The notes under the pieces are model-generated. The model was not told the DNA's origin, did not search any database, and worked only from the letters and a program-made list of their open reading frames with translations. This document shows positions 51,651 to 62,600 of a DNA stretch of 64,000 bases, one piece after another. The DNA comes from Actinomycetota bacterium (lineage in GTDB: Bacteria; Actinomycetota; Actinomycetes; Mycobacteriales; HKI-0501): positions 62,001 to 126,000 of the forward strand of contig JAVEDU010000075.1 of the NCBI GenBank assembly GCA_030840805.1. The letters are read 5' to 3'. The translations under genes were made by a program, and so were the position numbers. Positions within the stretch are counted from its first letter, which is position 1, and every line of letters starts with the position of its first letter.

Positions 51651-54509
51651 CTACTCCGCGGTGGTGGGCGCCGGGTCGACCGCCGGGCACCGCTGACCCG
51701 GGATCGTGGGCCGGCGCTGCCACTCCGCCGACGGCGCGGGCCGCCCGAGCAGGTACCCCTGGACGAGGTGGCAGCCGGCGTTGCGCACCATGTCCAGCTG
51801 CTCGGTGGTCTCCACGCCCTCGGCGACCACCTCGACCCCCAGCTCTGCCCCGAGCGCCACCACGCCGCGGAGCAGGGCTGCCGACGCGTGGTCGGCGGGG
51901 AGCTTCGCGATGAAGCTCCGGTCCACCTTGATCCGGTCGACCGGAAGCCGCTGCAGCCAGCTCAGGGTCGAGAACCCGGTGCCGAAGTCGTCGAGCGCCA
52001 CCCGCACCCCGATGTGCCGGATCGCGGCGAGCGTGTCGACCACGCCCGGGAGGTCCACCAGGGACCGGCTCTCCACCACCTCCAGCTGGAGGCGTTCCGG
52101 CGCGAGACCGCTGTCGACCAGGGCCATGCGCACGGCCTCGAAGAGACCGGGGTCGCCGAGGGTGCGGCCGGAGAGGTTGACCGCGACGTGCGGGGCGGGC
52201 CCACCCGGCAGGCTCGGCCACAGCGCGGCCTGCCGGCACGCCGACCGCAGGACCCAGCGGTCCAGCTCCACGATGAGCCCGTTCTCCTCGGCGAGCGGGA
52301 CAAAGCCGGCCGGCGCGAGCAACCCCAGCCGCGGGTGCTCCCAGCGCACCAGCGCCTCGGCGCCGACCGACCATTCGCCGACGAGGTCGACGACCGGCTG
52401 GAACGCCAGCCTGAGCTGGCCGGCCTCGATCGCCGGGCCGAGCTCCTCCTCGAGCGAGGGTGCCCTCGCGGCGCCGGCCGCCACTCCCCCGCCGGTGTGC
52501 ACGATCTGGTTGCGGCCCCGGTGCTTCGCCTCGTACATCGCGGCATCGGCGGCCTTGAGCAGCCGGTCGCCGCGGCCGTCCGGACCGAGATGGACCGCGA
52601 CGCCGACACTCGTGGTGATCCGGAGCTGGCGGCCCTCGATCCGGAACGGCTCGTCGAAGCAGGCCACCACCCGCTGTGCCACCACGTCGGCACCGTCGCC
52701 GTCCGCGAGGCCCGGCAGCAGCAGCGCGAACTCGTCACCGGACAGCCGGGCGACGGTGTCCCCGGGACGCAGGTCACCGCGGAGCCTCGCGGCGACCTGG
52801 CGGAGCAGCTCGTCACCGGCGGCATGGCCGAGCAGGTCGTTGACGTTCTTGAACCGGTCGAGATCGCAGAACAGCACGCCGACTCCCGACGACCCGCCGT
52901 TGCACCGGAGCGCGTGCTCCAGCCGGTCGGCGAACAGCACCCGGTTCGGGAGCGACGTCAGGGCGTCGTGCACGGACTGGTGACGTACCGCCTCGACCAG
53001 CCGGGACTTCTGCAACGCGACCGCGGCCTGGTCGCCGACGGCCCGCAGGCGGTCCACCACCTCGGTCAGCCGGGCCGCCGGCACAGGGCCGGCACCCCAG
53101 GAGGCGTTCACGATCCCGAGGAGAGCGCCGTCGGCGAGCAGCGGCACGACCAGCACTCCGCCCAGGTCCAGCGCGTCCAGCAGCTTCCGGAGCTCCGGGG
53201 TCACCGTCCGGGCGTCGACTGTCAGCGGCTCGTGCCGCGCGAGCACCTGCATCAGCTCGGGTACCTCCGCGGGACGCAGCGCGGACTGCGTCAGGGCCGC
53301 GCGCTCGGCCGGACCGAAGCCGGTCGTCGCCACCGCCCGCAACTGACCGGCGTCGGCGTCCCAGAGCAGCACCGAGGCCTGCGCGCAGCCGGTGATCCGG
53401 GGCACCGCGCCGACCATGATCTCGGCGACCCGGGTGGTCCCCTCGGCACCGGCGAACTCGTGCGACAGCGCGAGCAACACCCGGCTGTCCTCCAGGGCCA
53501 TGTGGAGGTCGAGCACCGCGGCGGCGTGCGCGGCATAGGCCGCCAGGAACCGGCCCTCGGCCGCCATGCCCCGGTGGCCGGGCGCGTAGAGCGCGGCCAG
53601 CCGACCGTGGTGTCGGCGGTGCGAGACCACGTCCACCACGACGGCCTCGGGGCCCAGGTCCACGCCGCCGAGGAGGTCACGCGCCAGCGCCGCGGCACGC
53701 TGTGCGTCGAGGCCGGCGCTGTGGACCAGCGGCTCGCCGCCCCACGGCGGGTCGACGGCGAGCAGGTAGCCCTGGGCGAGCACCGCGGCCGCGGCCCGCT
53801 CCGGGATCCGGGCCAGCACCACCTCGAGGTCGTCGCTGTCGGCCAGGTCGGCGGCGGCCGACTGGAGCGACTGGAGCTGGCCACGGAGCGCGGCGTTCTC
53901 GGCGTCGACCGCCCCGCGGAGCCAGCGCCGCCGCCACGGCAGCCGGGACCACCGCGACCAGGTGACGTGGAACAGGCACGCCGGTGCGCCGAGTGACTGG
54001 CACTCGTCGTGCACCACCTCGGCGTGCGGCAGGCCGAAGATCTCGGGCACGAGTGCGAGCAGCCCCTCGGTGTAGGCACAGTCCAACCTGGACGGGGTGT
54101 ATCCGGGCTTGAGGACGTATCGCATCGCCGCGTGGGTGGACCCGGACTCGAGGACCTCGATCACCGCGGCGGCGCTGAACTTCGGGACCGTCCGCGGGAT
54201 CTGCCGGTACACCTGCCGGGGCGAACCGAGCGCGCGCAGCAGCAGCACCAGGGAGGGGTTGACGCTGTGCCGCAGGGCGGCCGCGCCGATCTGGTACGTG
54301 GCGTCGGCGCCCAGCACGGTCGTCACCGCCGCGAACAGCCGCATCTTGTCGTCGTAGCTGATCCAGGTGTTCTCGTCCTCGAGCTCGGCGAGCGACGGCG
54401 CGATCTCGGCCAGCCCGAGCACCTCGGCCACGGCCTTGTCCCCACCCCGCTCGCGGACGTGGTGTACCACCAGCCGGGTGGTGACGCCGGACGTCTCGCG
54501 CTGCGCCAT
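51651..54509 (-). CDS. GGDEF-EAL c-di-GMP protein with an N-terminal sensor and GAF domain
   Basis: A 952-residue protein starting [18 protein letters not shown]. Residues 1-200 are a sensor domain of the kind placed before cyclases ([19 protein letters not shown] and [17 protein letters not shown]). Around 210-500 is a GAF-like region with probably two GAF domains. The GGDEF domain (about 510-670) has [15 protein letters not shown] and an RPGD inhibitory site five residues before it. EAL (about 690-930) has [45 protein letters not shown] and [10 protein letters not shown]. It may both make and degrade c-di-GMP; SGDEF is a common active variant. Confidence 0.93.
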   Translation of the reverse strand: MAQRETSGVTTRLVVHHVRERGGDKAVAEVLGLAEIAPSLAELEDENTWISYDDKMRLFAAVTTVLGADATYQIGAAALRHSVNPSLVLLLRALGSPRQVYRQIPRTVPKFSAAAVIEVLESGSTHAAMRYVLKPGYTPSRLDCAYTEGLLALVPEIFGLPHAEVVHDECQSLGAPACLFHVTWSRWSRLPWRRRWLRGAVDAENAALRGQLQSLQSAAADLADSDDLEVVLARIPERAAAAVLAQGYLLAVDPPWGGEPLVHSAGLDAQRAAALARDLLGGVDLGPEAVVVDVVSHRRHHGRLAALYAPGHRGMAAEGRFLAAYAAHAAAVLDLHMALEDSRVLLALSHEFAGAEGTTRVAEIMVGAVPRITGCAQASVLLWDADAGQLRAVATTGFGPAERAALTQSALRPAEVPELMQVLARHEPLTVDARTVTPELRKLLDALDLGGVLVVPLLADGALLGIVNASWGAGPVPAARLTEVVDRLRAVGDQAAVALQKSRLVEAVRHQSVHDALTSLPNRVLFADRLEHALRCNGGSSGVGVLFCDLDRFKNVNDLLGHAAGDELLRQVAARLRGDLRPGDTVARLSGDEFALLLPGLADGDGADVVAQRVVACFDEPFRIEGRQLRITTSVGVAVHLGPDGRGDRLLKAADAAMYEAKHRGRNQIVHTGGGVAAGAARAPSLEEELGPAIEAGQLRLAFQPVVDLVGEWSVGAEALVRWEHPRLGLLAPAGFVPLAEENGLIVELDRWVLRSACRQAALWPSLPGGPAPHVAVNLSGRTLGDPGLFEAVRMALVDSGLAPERLQLEVVESRSLVDLPGVVDTLAAIRHIGVRVALDDFGTGFSTLSWLQRLPVDRIKVDRSFIAKLPADHASAALLRGVVALGAELGVEVVAEGVETTEQLDMVRNAGCHLVQGYLLGRPAPSAEWQRRPTIPGQRCPAVDPAPTTAE

Positions 54510-54704
54510 CGGTCTCCCCCCGGGCCACGCGTCGGTGAATGTCGTGGTCGTGTCGGCGCGGGCCGCGGGTCACTTGAGGCGCCGAACGGACGCTCCCCCC
54601 GCCGCCGGCGGTCTTCTGCGGCCTTTGGCCCGGAAGGTCCCACCCGGATTGGTCAACAGGGGCGCCCGGGGGGACGATGGCCGCAGTCTCGGCGCGGAGG
54701 TGCC

Positions 54705-55463
54705 ATGGTGGACGCCCGGCCCACGACCGTCGGCCTGCCCGCCGCCGTGCGCGGAGGTCTGTTCGACCTGGACGGTGTGCTGACCGGGACGGCGTCGGTG
54801 CACGACGCGGCGTGGAAGGAGATGTTCGACGCCGATCTCCGGGCCCGCGCGGAGCGGACCGGCGAGGTGGTCCGGACCTTCGACCCCGTCGAGGACTATG
54901 CGACCTATGTGGACGGTAAGCCTCGGGCCGACGGCGTCCGCTCGTTCCTCGCCTCCCGCGGCATCACGCTCCCCGAGGGCAGCCCGGACGACCCGCCGAC
55001 GGCCGAGACCGTCCACGGCCTCGGCAACCGCAAGAACGCGCTCGTGCTGGAACGGATCCGGGAGCAGGGCGTCGAGGTGTACGAGGGCTCGGTGCGGTAC
55101 GTCGAGGCGTGCCGGGCGGCCGGGCTGCGGACGGCCGTCGTGTCGGCCAGCGCCAACGCCCGCGACGTGCTGGCCTCCGCGGGGATCGCGGCCCTTTTCG
55201 ACGCGGTCGTGGACGGCCGGGTGGTGCAGCAACGGGGCCTGCGCGGCAAGCCGGCACCGGACCCGTTCCTCGCCGGTGGCCGTGCCCTCGGGATCGAACC
55301 GGCGGCGGGTGCCGTCTTCGAGGACGCGGTGGCCGGCGTCGAGGCGGGCCGGGCGGGCGGCTTCGCCTACGTCGTGGGGGTGGACCGGGTGGGGCACGCG
55401 GACGCGTTGCGTGCGCACGGTGCGGACATCGTCGTCACCGACCTCGCGGCACTGCTGCCGTGA
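54705..55463 (+). CDS. HAD-family beta-phosphoglucomutase
   Basis: A 252-residue phosphomutase starting [20 protein letters not shown]. The HAD catalytic motif is [20 protein letters not shown]. Motif II is [18 protein letters not shown] and motif [20 protein letters not shown]. It should convert beta-glucose-1-phosphate into glucose-6-phosphate. The stop overlaps the GTG of the GH65 phosphorylase gene in GTGA, the classic pair for phosphorolytic disaccharide use. Confidence 0.92.
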   Translation: MVDARPTTVGLPAAVRGGLFDLDGVLTGTASVHDAAWKEMFDADLRARAERTGEVVRTFDPVEDYATYVDGKPRADGVRSFLASRGITLPEGSPDDPPTAETVHGLGNRKNALVLERIREQGVEVYEGSVRYVEACRAAGLRTAVVSASANARDVLASAGIAALFDAVVDGRVVQQRGLRGKPAPDPFLAGGRALGIEPAAGAVFEDAVAGVEAGRAGGFAYVVGVDRVGHADALRAHGADIVVTDLAALLP

Positions 55464-57820
55464 CGGCGAACGGCGTGTTCGCCGTCGACCCGTGGGAGCT
55501 GCGCGAGACGCGCCTCGACCTCGACGGCCTCGCCCGCAGCGAGTCGCTGTTCGCGCTGTCCAACGGCCACATCGGACTGCGCGGCAACCTCGACGAGGGC
55601 GAGCCGCACGGCCTGCCCGGCACCTACCTCAACGGCGTGTACGAGCGACGCCCGCTGCCCTACGCGGAGGCCGGGTACGGCTATCCGGAGTCCGGCCAGA
55701 GCGTCATCAACGTGACCAACGGCAAGATCCTGCGGCTGTTGGTGGACGACGAGCCGTTCGACATCCGGTACGGCACCCTGCATTTTCACGAGCGCGTGCT
55801 GGACTTCCGCGCCGGCACCCTGCGCCGCACGGTGGAATGGACCTCTCCGGCGGGACAACGGGTCCGGATCGTGACGCAGCGCCTCGTCTCGTTCACCCAG
55901 CGGGCCGTCGTCGGCATCTGCCTGGAGGTCGAACCGCTCGGCGGCGAGGTGCGGATCGTGGTGCAGTCCGAGCTGGTCGCCAACGAGGACCTGCCCGCTC
56001 CCGTCGCCGATCCGCGGGCGGCCGCGGCTCTGCGGAACCCGCTGGTGGCCGAGTGGAGCGAGGCCGACGGACTGCGGGGCACCCTCGTGCACCGGACCCG
56101 CCACAGTGGACTCCGCGTGGCCGCGGCGATGGACCACGTGGTCGACGCCCCCGCCGAGGTCGCCACGTCGGCCGAGGCGTCGGACGACTGGGCCCGCGCG
56201 GACGTCACCACGGTGCTCCGGCCCGGCGAGCGCCTGCGGCTGGTGAAGTTCGTGTCCTACGGCTGGTCCCAGCAGCGTTCGCTGCCCGCCGTGCGCGACC
56301 AGGTCGCCGCGGCGCTCACCGCGGCGCGGCACACCGGCTGGGACGAGCTGCTGGTCGAGCAGCGGAGGTACCTCGAGGACTTCTGGGACCGTGCGGACGT
56401 GCAGCTCGACGGTGACGCCGAGCTGCAGCAGGCCGTCCGGTTCGCGCTGTTCCACGTGCTCCAGGCCGGGGCGCGGGCGGAGGGCCGGCCGATCCCGGCC
56501 AAGGGGCTGACCGGCCCGGGATACGACGGCCACTGCTTCTGGGACACCGAGACGTTCGTGCTGCCCGTGCTCACCCACACCCTGCCCCGCGCGGCCGCCG
56601 ACGTCCTCCGCTGGCGGCACGCCACCCTTCCGCTCGCGCGGGACCGGGCCGGGCAGCTGCGGCTCCGCGGTGCCGCGTTCCCGTGGCGGACCATCAACGG
56701 CGAGGAGTGCTCGGGATACTGGCCGGCCGGGACCGCCGCGTTCCACGTCAACGCCGACATCGCCGACGCGGTGCTGCGGTACCTCGACGCGACCGGAGAC
56801 CGGGAGTTCGAGCGCGAGGTGGGGCTGGAGCTGCTGGTGGAGACCGCGCGGCTGTGGCGTTCGATCGGCCACCACGACCTGGACGGCCACTTCCGGATCG
56901 ACGGGGTGACCGGGCCGGATGAGTACAGCGCGCTGGCCGACAACAACGTCTACACGAACCTGATGGCCCAGCGGAATCTGCTCGGTGCCGCGGACGCCGC
57001 GGCGCGCGACCCCGCGCGGGCCGGCGAGCTCGGGGTGGACGCCGAGGAGACGGCGGCGTGGCGGCATGCCGCCGTCGCGATGATGATCCCGTACGACGAG
57101 GCGCTCGGGGTCCACCCGCAGGCGGAGGGATTCACCCGGCACCAGGGGTGGGACTTCGCGCACACACGGCCGGAGGAGTACCCCCTGCTGCTGCACTTCC
57201 CCTACTTCGACCTGTACCGCAAGCAGGTCGTCAAGCAGGCCGACCTGGTCCTGGCGCTGCAGCTGTGCGGGGACTTCGCCGACCCCGACCAGAAGCGGCG
57301 CGACTTCGAGTACTACGAGCGGATCACGGTGCGGGACTCGTCGCTGTCCGCGTGCACCCAGGCCGTCGTCGCGGCCGAGGTGGGGCATCTCGGGCTCGCG
57401 TACGACTACGCCGCCGAGGCCGCCCTGCTGGACCTGCGCGACCTCACCGGGAACACCCGGGACGGGCTGCACATCGCCTCGCTCGCCGGGACGTGGATCT
57501 CGCTCGTCCTCGGGCTGGGCGGGATGCGCGACCACGGGACGCTCAGCTTCTGCCCGCGGCTGCCCGAGGGGATCGACCGGCTGGCGTTCCGGATCGTGCG
57601 CGGCGACGCCCGGCTGCGGGTCGAGGTGCTGCGCACGGGCGCGACCTACGAGCTGGTCGCCGGCAGCACGCCCCTGACGCTGCGTCACCACGACGAGGAG
57701 GTCAAGCTCGACGTCGGCGCTTCCCGGACACTCCCTCTCAGGCCCACGCCCCGGCTGCCGAGGCCGGCCCAGCCCCCGGGGCGGGCACCCGCACGGCGGT
57801 CGGGGCTTCCCGGCCGCTGA
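55460..57820 (+). CDS. GH65 disaccharide phosphorylase (trehalose/maltose/kojibiose type)
   Basis: A 786-residue enzyme from GTG 55460-55462. GH65 signatures include [18 protein letters not shown] near residue 35, [40 protein letters not shown] and the catalytic acid Glu in [19 protein letters not shown]. The [14 protein letters not shown] segment fits the phosphate-binding region. It splits a disaccharide with phosphate to give beta-glucose-1-phosphate, which the coupled phosphomutase uses. Its exact disaccharide cannot be read from sequence. A Pro/Arg-rich 30-residue tail follows the last folded residue. Confidence 0.93.
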   Translation: MTANGVFAVDPWELRETRLDLDGLARSESLFALSNGHIGLRGNLDEGEPHGLPGTYLNGVYERRPLPYAEAGYGYPESGQSVINVTNGKILRLLVDDEPFDIRYGTLHFHERVLDFRAGTLRRTVEWTSPAGQRVRIVTQRLVSFTQRAVVGICLEVEPLGGEVRIVVQSELVANEDLPAPVADPRAAAALRNPLVAEWSEADGLRGTLVHRTRHSGLRVAAAMDHVVDAPAEVATSAEASDDWARADVTTVLRPGERLRLVKFVSYGWSQQRSLPAVRDQVAAALTAARHTGWDELLVEQRRYLEDFWDRADVQLDGDAELQQAVRFALFHVLQAGARAEGRPIPAKGLTGPGYDGHCFWDTETFVLPVLTHTLPRAAADVLRWRHATLPLARDRAGQLRLRGAAFPWRTINGEECSGYWPAGTAAFHVNADIADAVLRYLDATGDREFEREVGLELLVETARLWRSIGHHDLDGHFRIDGVTGPDEYSALADNNVYTNLMAQRNLLGAADAAARDPARAGELGVDAEETAAWRHAAVAMMIPYDEALGVHPQAEGFTRHQGWDFAHTRPEEYPLLLHFPYFDLYRKQVVKQADLVLALQLCGDFADPDQKRRDFEYYERITVRDSSLSACTQAVVAAEVGHLGLAYDYAAEAALLDLRDLTGNTRDGLHIASLAGTWISLVLGLGGMRDHGTLSFCPRLPEGIDRLAFRIVRGDARLRVEVLRTGATYELVAGSTPLTLRHHDEEVKLDVGASRTLPLRPTPRLPRPAQPPGRAPARRSGLPGR

Positions 57821-57946
57821 CGGGTCCGCCGTCGCCCGTTCGCGCCGGTTCTGTACGGGTTCGGTGCCGCCCGGCATGCCGCCGACCGTTCCGGCTGCTT
57901 TCATGACCGGGGAGACCGATGACGCTCCGGTGGGACGGAGACCCTC

Positions 57947-59518
57947 ATGCGCCGTCTCGTGTCCATGCTCGCACCGGCGATCGCGCTGCTCGCGGCGCTC
58001 GTCGGTCCGGTCCCCTCCGCCCGCGCCCCCGCGGCCGCCGCCGCCGTGATCGAGCCGCGACCGGTCGACATCCCGGTGCGCGACGGCGTGACCCTCAAGG
58101 GCACCGCACTGGAACCGGCCGACGCCGGCCCGCACCCCGCCGTGGTGCTGATCAGCCCCTGGGGCACTCCGGACACGATCTACCTGGCACAGTCGGCGGT
58201 GCTGGCGCGCCGGGGGTACGTCGTCCTCTCCTACACGACCCGCGGGTTCGGCGCCTCCGGCGGGACCGTGTCGCTCGCCGGGCCCACGGACCTCGCCGAC
58301 GTGTCCGACGTCCTCGACTGGATGGTCGCCCACACGGGCGCGGACCCGCAGCGCATCGGCGTGGGCGGTGTCTCGTACGGCGCGGGCATCAGCCTCCTCG
58401 CCGCGGGCCACGATCCGCGCATCAAGGCGGTCATCGCGATGAGCGGCTGGACCGACCTGACCGAGACGTTCTACCGCGGGCAGACGCGTGCGTTCCAGGT
58501 CCTCGGCTCGGTGCGGTTCTTCGTCGAGGCCACCGGCCGGCCGTCACCGGACCTGGTGGAGATCCTCACGGACTTCTTCGCGGACCGGGACCGCCGCCGG
58601 ATCCTGGAGTGGACCCGGGTCCGGAGCGCGGTGGCGTACCTGGATCGCATCAACGCCCATCGGCCCGCGATCTTCCTGGCCCAGGCCTACGGCGACACGT
58701 TCTTCCCGCCGAACCAGATCGTGGACTTCTTCGACGGTCTGACCGGGCCGAAGCGGCTCGAACTCTCCCCGGGCGACCACGGCACCCCGGAGTCCAGCGG
58801 GTTGCTCGGCATGCCCAACCCCCTGTGGACCGACGCCGGGAACTGGCTCGACCAGTACGTCGCCGGCCTGCCCACCGGCGTCGAAGGGGAGAACCCGGTG
58901 CTGCTGCGGGGGCTGCCGTCCGACCCGGTGGAGACCTACCCGGACTGGGCCCACGTGAGCACCCACTCGGACCGGTACGCCCTCGGCCGGGTCCGCACCC
59001 GCGACGGCACCGGGGACCTCGCGCTCCGGGCACCGCGGGCGGGCTGGCGTCGCACCATCGAGACCGGGGTGCCGACCACGGCCGACGCGGGATTCGTGGT
59101 CCTGACAAACTCGTCCGCGGCCCTCACCGGCATCCCGGTGCTGCTCTGGCTCCCGACGGTGGACCGTCGGTACGCGGGCGTGTGGACGTCCACGCCGCTG
59201 GATCGGGCGGCGGCGATGCGCGGCATCGCACACCTGCGGCTCGAGACGCGGCGGCAGCGCGCCGGCACGGTGATCGCGTACCTGTACGACGTGAACTCGC
59301 TGGGCATCGGCCGCCTGATCGCGCACCAGCCCCGGACGTGGCGACGCGGCGCCAGGACGCTGGACCTCGCGTTCCCGCCGGTGTCGTACGACCTCCCCGA
59401 GGGAAGCCGGCTGGCCCTCGTCGTGGACACCGTCGATCCCCTGTACGGCGACCAGGGTCCGCGGGAAGGGCGCCTGCAGTTCACCGCACCGTCGTGGCTG
59501 GACATCCCGGTTCGTTAG
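57947..59518 (+). CDS. Secreted CocE/NonD-type alpha/beta hydrolase
   Basis: A 523-residue protein starting MRRLVSMLAPAIALLAALVG with a signal peptide to about residue 33. The N-terminal hydrolase domain has VLSYTTRGFGASGGTVSLA and the nucleophile elbow RIGVGGVSYGAGISLLAAGH (Ser in GGVSYG). The catalytic His is probably in ELSPGDHGTPESSG. Residues 330-523 are a beta-rich C-terminal domain (AFPPVSYDLPEGSRLALVVD), as in X-Pro dipeptidyl-peptidase/CocE hydrolases. It acts outside the cell on an ester or peptide; the substrate is unknown. Confidence 0.9.
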   Translation: MRRLVSMLAPAIALLAALVGPVPSARAPAAAAAVIEPRPVDIPVRDGVTLKGTALEPADAGPHPAVVLISPWGTPDTIYLAQSAVLARRGYVVLSYTTRGFGASGGTVSLAGPTDLADVSDVLDWMVAHTGADPQRIGVGGVSYGAGISLLAAGHDPRIKAVIAMSGWTDLTETFYRGQTRAFQVLGSVRFFVEATGRPSPDLVEILTDFFADRDRRRILEWTRVRSAVAYLDRINAHRPAIFLAQAYGDTFFPPNQIVDFFDGLTGPKRLELSPGDHGTPESSGLLGMPNPLWTDAGNWLDQYVAGLPTGVEGENPVLLRGLPSDPVETYPDWAHVSTHSDRYALGRVRTRDGTGDLALRAPRAGWRRTIETGVPTTADAGFVVLTNSSAALTGIPVLLWLPTVDRRYAGVWTSTPLDRAAAMRGIAHLRLETRRQRAGTVIAYLYDVNSLGIGRLIAHQPRTWRRGARTLDLAFPPVSYDLPEGSRLALVVDTVDPLYGDQGPREGRLQFTAPSWLDIPVR

Positions 59519-59546
59519 GACATACGTTCGAATCGCGGTGTACCCT
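59516..59546 (+). promoter_or_regulatory. LexA-like box and -10 of the AlkB-type gene
   Basis: TAGGACATACGTTCGA at 59516-59531 has the 6-4-6 layout of the actinobacterial SOS box TCGAAC-N4-GTTCGA. The right half is perfect and the left half matches four of six bases. A TACCCT -10 element follows at 59541-59546, seven bases before the ATG, so the transcript is probably leaderless. It overlaps the stop of the upstream hydrolase. DNA-damage control of the AlkB-type gene is likely. Confidence 0.6.
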
Positions 59547-59553
59547 CGGCCGC

Positions 59554-60180
59554 ATGACCGCGGTGCTGCAGACCTCACTGTTCGACCAGACGGAGACGGT
59601 TGCCCTCACGTCCCTCGGTCCGATCGAGCGGACGACCCTCACCCGGGGCGCGTGGATCGACGTCCTCCCCGGCTGGCTGACGGGCGCGGATGCGCTCTTC
59701 GACCGGCTGGCCACCGACGTGCCGTGGCAGGCGGAGCGTCGGCCCATGTACGACCGGGTCGTGGACGTACCGCGGCTGCTCAGCTTCTACGGCGAACGCG
59801 ACACCCTTCCCGACCCGGTGCTGGACGAGGCGCGGACCGTGCTCAGCGACCACTACGCCGCCGAGCTGGGCGAGTGGTTCCGCACCGCGGGACTCTGTTA
59901 CTACCGCGACGGGCGGGACAGCGTGGCGTGGCACGGGGACAGGATCGGCCGGGGCAACCGCGAGGACACCATGGTCGCGATCGTCTCGATCGGCACCCCG
60001 CGCACGCTGCTGCTGCGGCCGCGCGGCGGCGGGGAGAGCCTGCGGTACAGCCTGGGCCACGGCGACCTGGTCGTGATGGGTGGCTCGTGTCAGCGCACCT
60101 GGGAGCACGCCGTCCCCAAGACGGCCAAGCCGGTCGGGCCGCGGATCAGCATCCAGTTCCGCCCCCGCGGGGTGCGCTGA
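59554..60180 (+). CDS. AlkB-type 2-oxoglutarate/Fe(II) dioxygenase
   Basis: A 208-residue dioxygenase starting MTAVLQTSLFDQTETVAL. The iron-binding motif is present: His and Asp in SVAWHGDRIGRGN and a second His in TWEHAVPKTAK. The 2-oxoglutarate Arg is in VGPRISIQFRPRG. AlkB proteins oxidatively remove alkyl groups from DNA or RNA bases. The LexA-like box just upstream fits DNA-repair control. The gene starts shortly after its -10 and is probably translated from a leaderless mRNA. Confidence 0.9.
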   Translation: MTAVLQTSLFDQTETVALTSLGPIERTTLTRGAWIDVLPGWLTGADALFDRLATDVPWQAERRPMYDRVVDVPRLLSFYGERDTLPDPVLDEARTVLSDHYAAELGEWFRTAGLCYYRDGRDSVAWHGDRIGRGNREDTMVAIVSIGTPRTLLLRPRGGGESLRYSLGHGDLVVMGGSCQRTWEHAVPKTAKPVGPRISIQFRPRGVR

Positions 60181-60294
60181 CCGCGGTCCCCGGCCCGGTT
60201 CACCGCACCCCCGTTCGCCGCCCCGACCTCTCGCCGGGCCGACCGGGCACGAGGTCGGGGCTTGCGGCGGACCCACGGCCACCGGCCAGGACGG

Positions 60295-60522
60295 TCAGGC
60301 CGCCCGGGTCGCCCCCGGTCGGGTGTCGTGCCACCACACGTACAGGCAGGACGGGCACTGCAGATGCACCGTGCTCGCGCTGTTGCCGAGCAGGTACTGC
60401 CAGTGCCGGCCGCAGGTCCGCCCGGCGCGACAGTCCGGGCAGTCCCGGCCGTGGTCGCAGCACGGGCACGGCAGCCACGCGCGACGGCCGGGATCGGCGG
60501 AGGGGTCGAGGGGCATGGTCAT
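60295..60522 (-). CDS. Small multi-cysteine zinc-ribbon protein
   Basis: A 75-residue protein starting MTMPLDPSADPGRRAWLPC. It has nine Cys in an order resembling zinc ribbons: PCPCCDHGRDCPDCRAG, RTCGRHWQYLLG and LQCPSCLYVWWHD. The start has GGAGAGGTG upstream. It is 4 bases after the stop of the DUF6400-like gene on the same strand. No function recognised. Confidence 0.7.
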   Translation of the reverse strand: MTMPLDPSADPGRRAWLPCPCCDHGRDCPDCRAGRTCGRHWQYLLGNSASTVHLQCPSCLYVWWHDTRPGATRAA

Positions 60523-60526
60523 GGGA

Positions 60527-60730
60527 TCACCTCTCCGCGAGGACGCCTTCGCGCACCAGCAGGTCGTAGACGGTCCGCTGCGCACGGTCCAGCCCGGAGT
60601 ACAGGAGCCCGTACGCGGCCTCCTCCTCCGCCAGTACCGCGGCCGGGTCCCAGTCGGGACCGAGGGCACGGAGCACCTCGGCCCGTCGGCGCGTCTCGTG
60701 CGCGCCGAGGTCGATCTCGAACACCTGCAT
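60527..60730 (-). CDS. DUF6400-like small protein
   Basis: A 67-residue helical protein starting MQVFEIDLGAHETRRRAEV. The ALGPDWDPAAVLAEEEAAYG and LLYSGLDRAQRTVYDLLVRE segments match a small actinobacterial family I recall as DUF6400. GAGAGGACCC precedes the ATG. It is followed at once by the zinc-ribbon gene, so the two are probably one transcript. Confidence 0.75.
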   Translation of the reverse strand: MQVFEIDLGAHETRRRAEVLRALGPDWDPAAVLAEEEAAYGLLYSGLDRAQRTVYDLLVREGVLAER

Positions 60731-60859
60731 CTCGGGTCCTCTCCCACGATCGGTCACACCCGTACAGAGGGCTCCCCGCCGCTCCCGATACGTCCGACTT
60801 CTTCCTCCCAGGGCGTAGCGTTCCCCAGGTAACGGGCTCCGGTCGGAGGTGCCGTACGG

Positions 60860-62218
60860 GTGGACCACATCGCGGGTGATCTCGCCGCACCGGTCGCCGG
60901 TGAGCCGTCCCCGGACGGCGCGGACCAGATCAGGCGGGCAGCGCTCGACGTCGTCGGTGCCGTGGTCATGGCCGCGGACCCGGGCGGCGCGGTGCGCTAC
61001 TTCAACCGGGCCGCCCAGGAGCTCACCGGTTTCGACGAGGCCGACGCGCTGGGCCGGTCCGTCTGGGACTTCCTCATTCCGCCGGAGCAGGCCCCGGGCG
61101 CGCGCGCCGCGTTCGCGGAGGTGCTCGCCGGGGGGTCACCGCACCGCTACGAGAACGACTGGCTCACCCGGGACGGCGACCGGCGCCACATCAGCTTCGT
61201 GAACACGTTCCTGCGCGACGAGGACGGGCGCGTCCGGCTGGTGATCGGCACCGGGGTGGACGTCACCGCGGAGCGCGAGACCCAGGACCTGCTGGAGGCG
61301 ATCGTCAACGCCACGACCGAGCAGTCCGTGATCGCCACCGACCTGGACGGGCTCATCACGGTGTTCAACACGGGTGCCGAACGGATGCTCGGGCTCCCCG
61401 CGCGGGAGACCGTCGGCCGCAACGTCGCCGAACTGCTGCACGATCCCGGGGAGCTGCGCCGCCGCGCGGCCGCCCGCCCGATGCGCGACGGGTTCGCGGT
61501 GCTGCTCTCGGTCGTGTCGGACCGGGGGCCGGACGCCGGCGACTGGCTGTACCGCCGGCGGGACGGCTCCCGGCTGACGGTTGCCCTGTCCGTGACCCCG
61601 CTGCGGCTCCGCGACGGTCCGTCCCGGGGTTACCTCTTCGTCGGCGTCGACGTGACCGCCCAGCGCCGGCGGGAACGCGCCCGGGACGAGGCCGCCGAGG
61701 AGGCGGCGCATCGCGCGGCCCACGACCCGCTGACCGGGCTGCCGAACCGCGCCGTCCTGCTCGACCGGTTGCACCGCGCGATCGCGGCGTGCCGGCGTCA
61801 CCACCGGCTCACGGGCCTGCTGTACCTCGACGTCGACGGCCTCAAGACGGTCAACGACCGGCACGGGCACGCGGCCGGCGACGCCCTGTTGATCGCGGTC
61901 GCGCACCGGCTGACCGAGTCGCTGCGAGAGGGCGACCTCTGCGCGCGGCTCGGCGGCGACGAGTTCGCGGTCCTCGCCGAGGACCTGCACGACGGAGCGG
62001 AGCTGGACCGCGTCGTCGAACGCGTGCAGGGGCTGTTGACCGGATCCCCCGTCGAGCTGCCCTCGGGCGCCACGGCGTCCACCGCGGCCAGCATCGGATC
62101 CACCGTCATCACCGGCGCGGACGCGGACGCGCAGGACGTGCTGGCCCGCGCGGACGCGGCCATGTATCGCGCCAAGGCCGACCGCCGGGCCGCCCCGGAG
62201 AACAACATCCGGCCCTGA
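60860..62218 (+). CDS. PAS-PAS-GGDEF diguanylate cyclase
   Basis: A 452-residue protein from GTG 60860-60862 behind GGAGG. Residues 25-135 are a PAS domain (YFNRAAQELTGFDEADALG), 145-270 a second PAS (TVFNTGAERMLGLPARETVG) and 285-445 a GGDEF domain. The active site CARLGGDEFAVLAEDL is intact, with an REGD inhibitory site five residues before it, so it should make c-di-GMP. It has no membrane segment, so the PAS domains probably sense a cytoplasmic ligand or redox cue. Confidence 0.93.
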   Translation: MDHIAGDLAAPVAGEPSPDGADQIRRAALDVVGAVVMAADPGGAVRYFNRAAQELTGFDEADALGRSVWDFLIPPEQAPGARAAFAEVLAGGSPHRYENDWLTRDGDRRHISFVNTFLRDEDGRVRLVIGTGVDVTAERETQDLLEAIVNATTEQSVIATDLDGLITVFNTGAERMLGLPARETVGRNVAELLHDPGELRRRAAARPMRDGFAVLLSVVSDRGPDAGDWLYRRRDGSRLTVALSVTPLRLRDGPSRGYLFVGVDVTAQRRRERARDEAAEEAAHRAAHDPLTGLPNRAVLLDRLHRAIAACRRHHRLTGLLYLDVDGLKTVNDRHGHAAGDALLIAVAHRLTESLREGDLCARLGGDEFAVLAEDLHDGAELDRVVERVQGLLTGSPVELPSGATASTAASIGSTVITGADADAQDVLARADAAMYRAKADRRAAPENNIRP

Positions 62219-62293
62219 CGCCGCGGGACGCCCGACCGTCGGCGGGCACGGAAGCGTGCCGAGCATGTCTACTGTGGAGCAGAGGAGGTCTAC

Positions 62294-62578
62294 ATGACGG
62301 TGGTCGGAACGGTCCTCGGGGCCCTGCTCGGTCTCGCCCAGCTGGTGCTGGTCGCCCGGGTGGTGGTCGACTGGGCGGCCCTGCTCGCCGGTCCGCCCGC
62401 CTACGGCGGCATCCGGGCCCGCATCGCCGCGGGCCTCTACGCGGTGACCGAACCCGTGCTGGCGCCGGTCCGCCGGCTGTTGCCCCCGCTGCGGATGGGC
62501 GGAGTCGGGATCGACCTGTCGTTCATCCTCGTCTTCATCGCGATCAGCGTCCTCCGGTCGGTCGTGGGCAGGCTCTGA
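62294..62578 (+). CDS. YggT-family membrane protein
   Basis: A 94-residue protein starting MTVVGTVLGALLGLAQLVLV behind GAGGTC. Two hydrophobic helices flank the conserved YAVTEPVLAPVRRLLPPLRM segment, and the C-terminus is GVGIDLSFILVFIAISVLR. YggT proteins are small membrane proteins with a link to cell division and osmotic stress. Here it stands just before an HrpB gene. Confidence 0.9.
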   Translation: MTVVGTVLGALLGLAQLVLVARVVVDWAALLAGPPAYGGIRARIAAGLYAVTEPVLAPVRRLLPPLRMGGVGIDLSFILVFIAISVLRSVVGRL

Positions 62579-62600
62579 CCGGCGCCGGTACCGAACGCCC

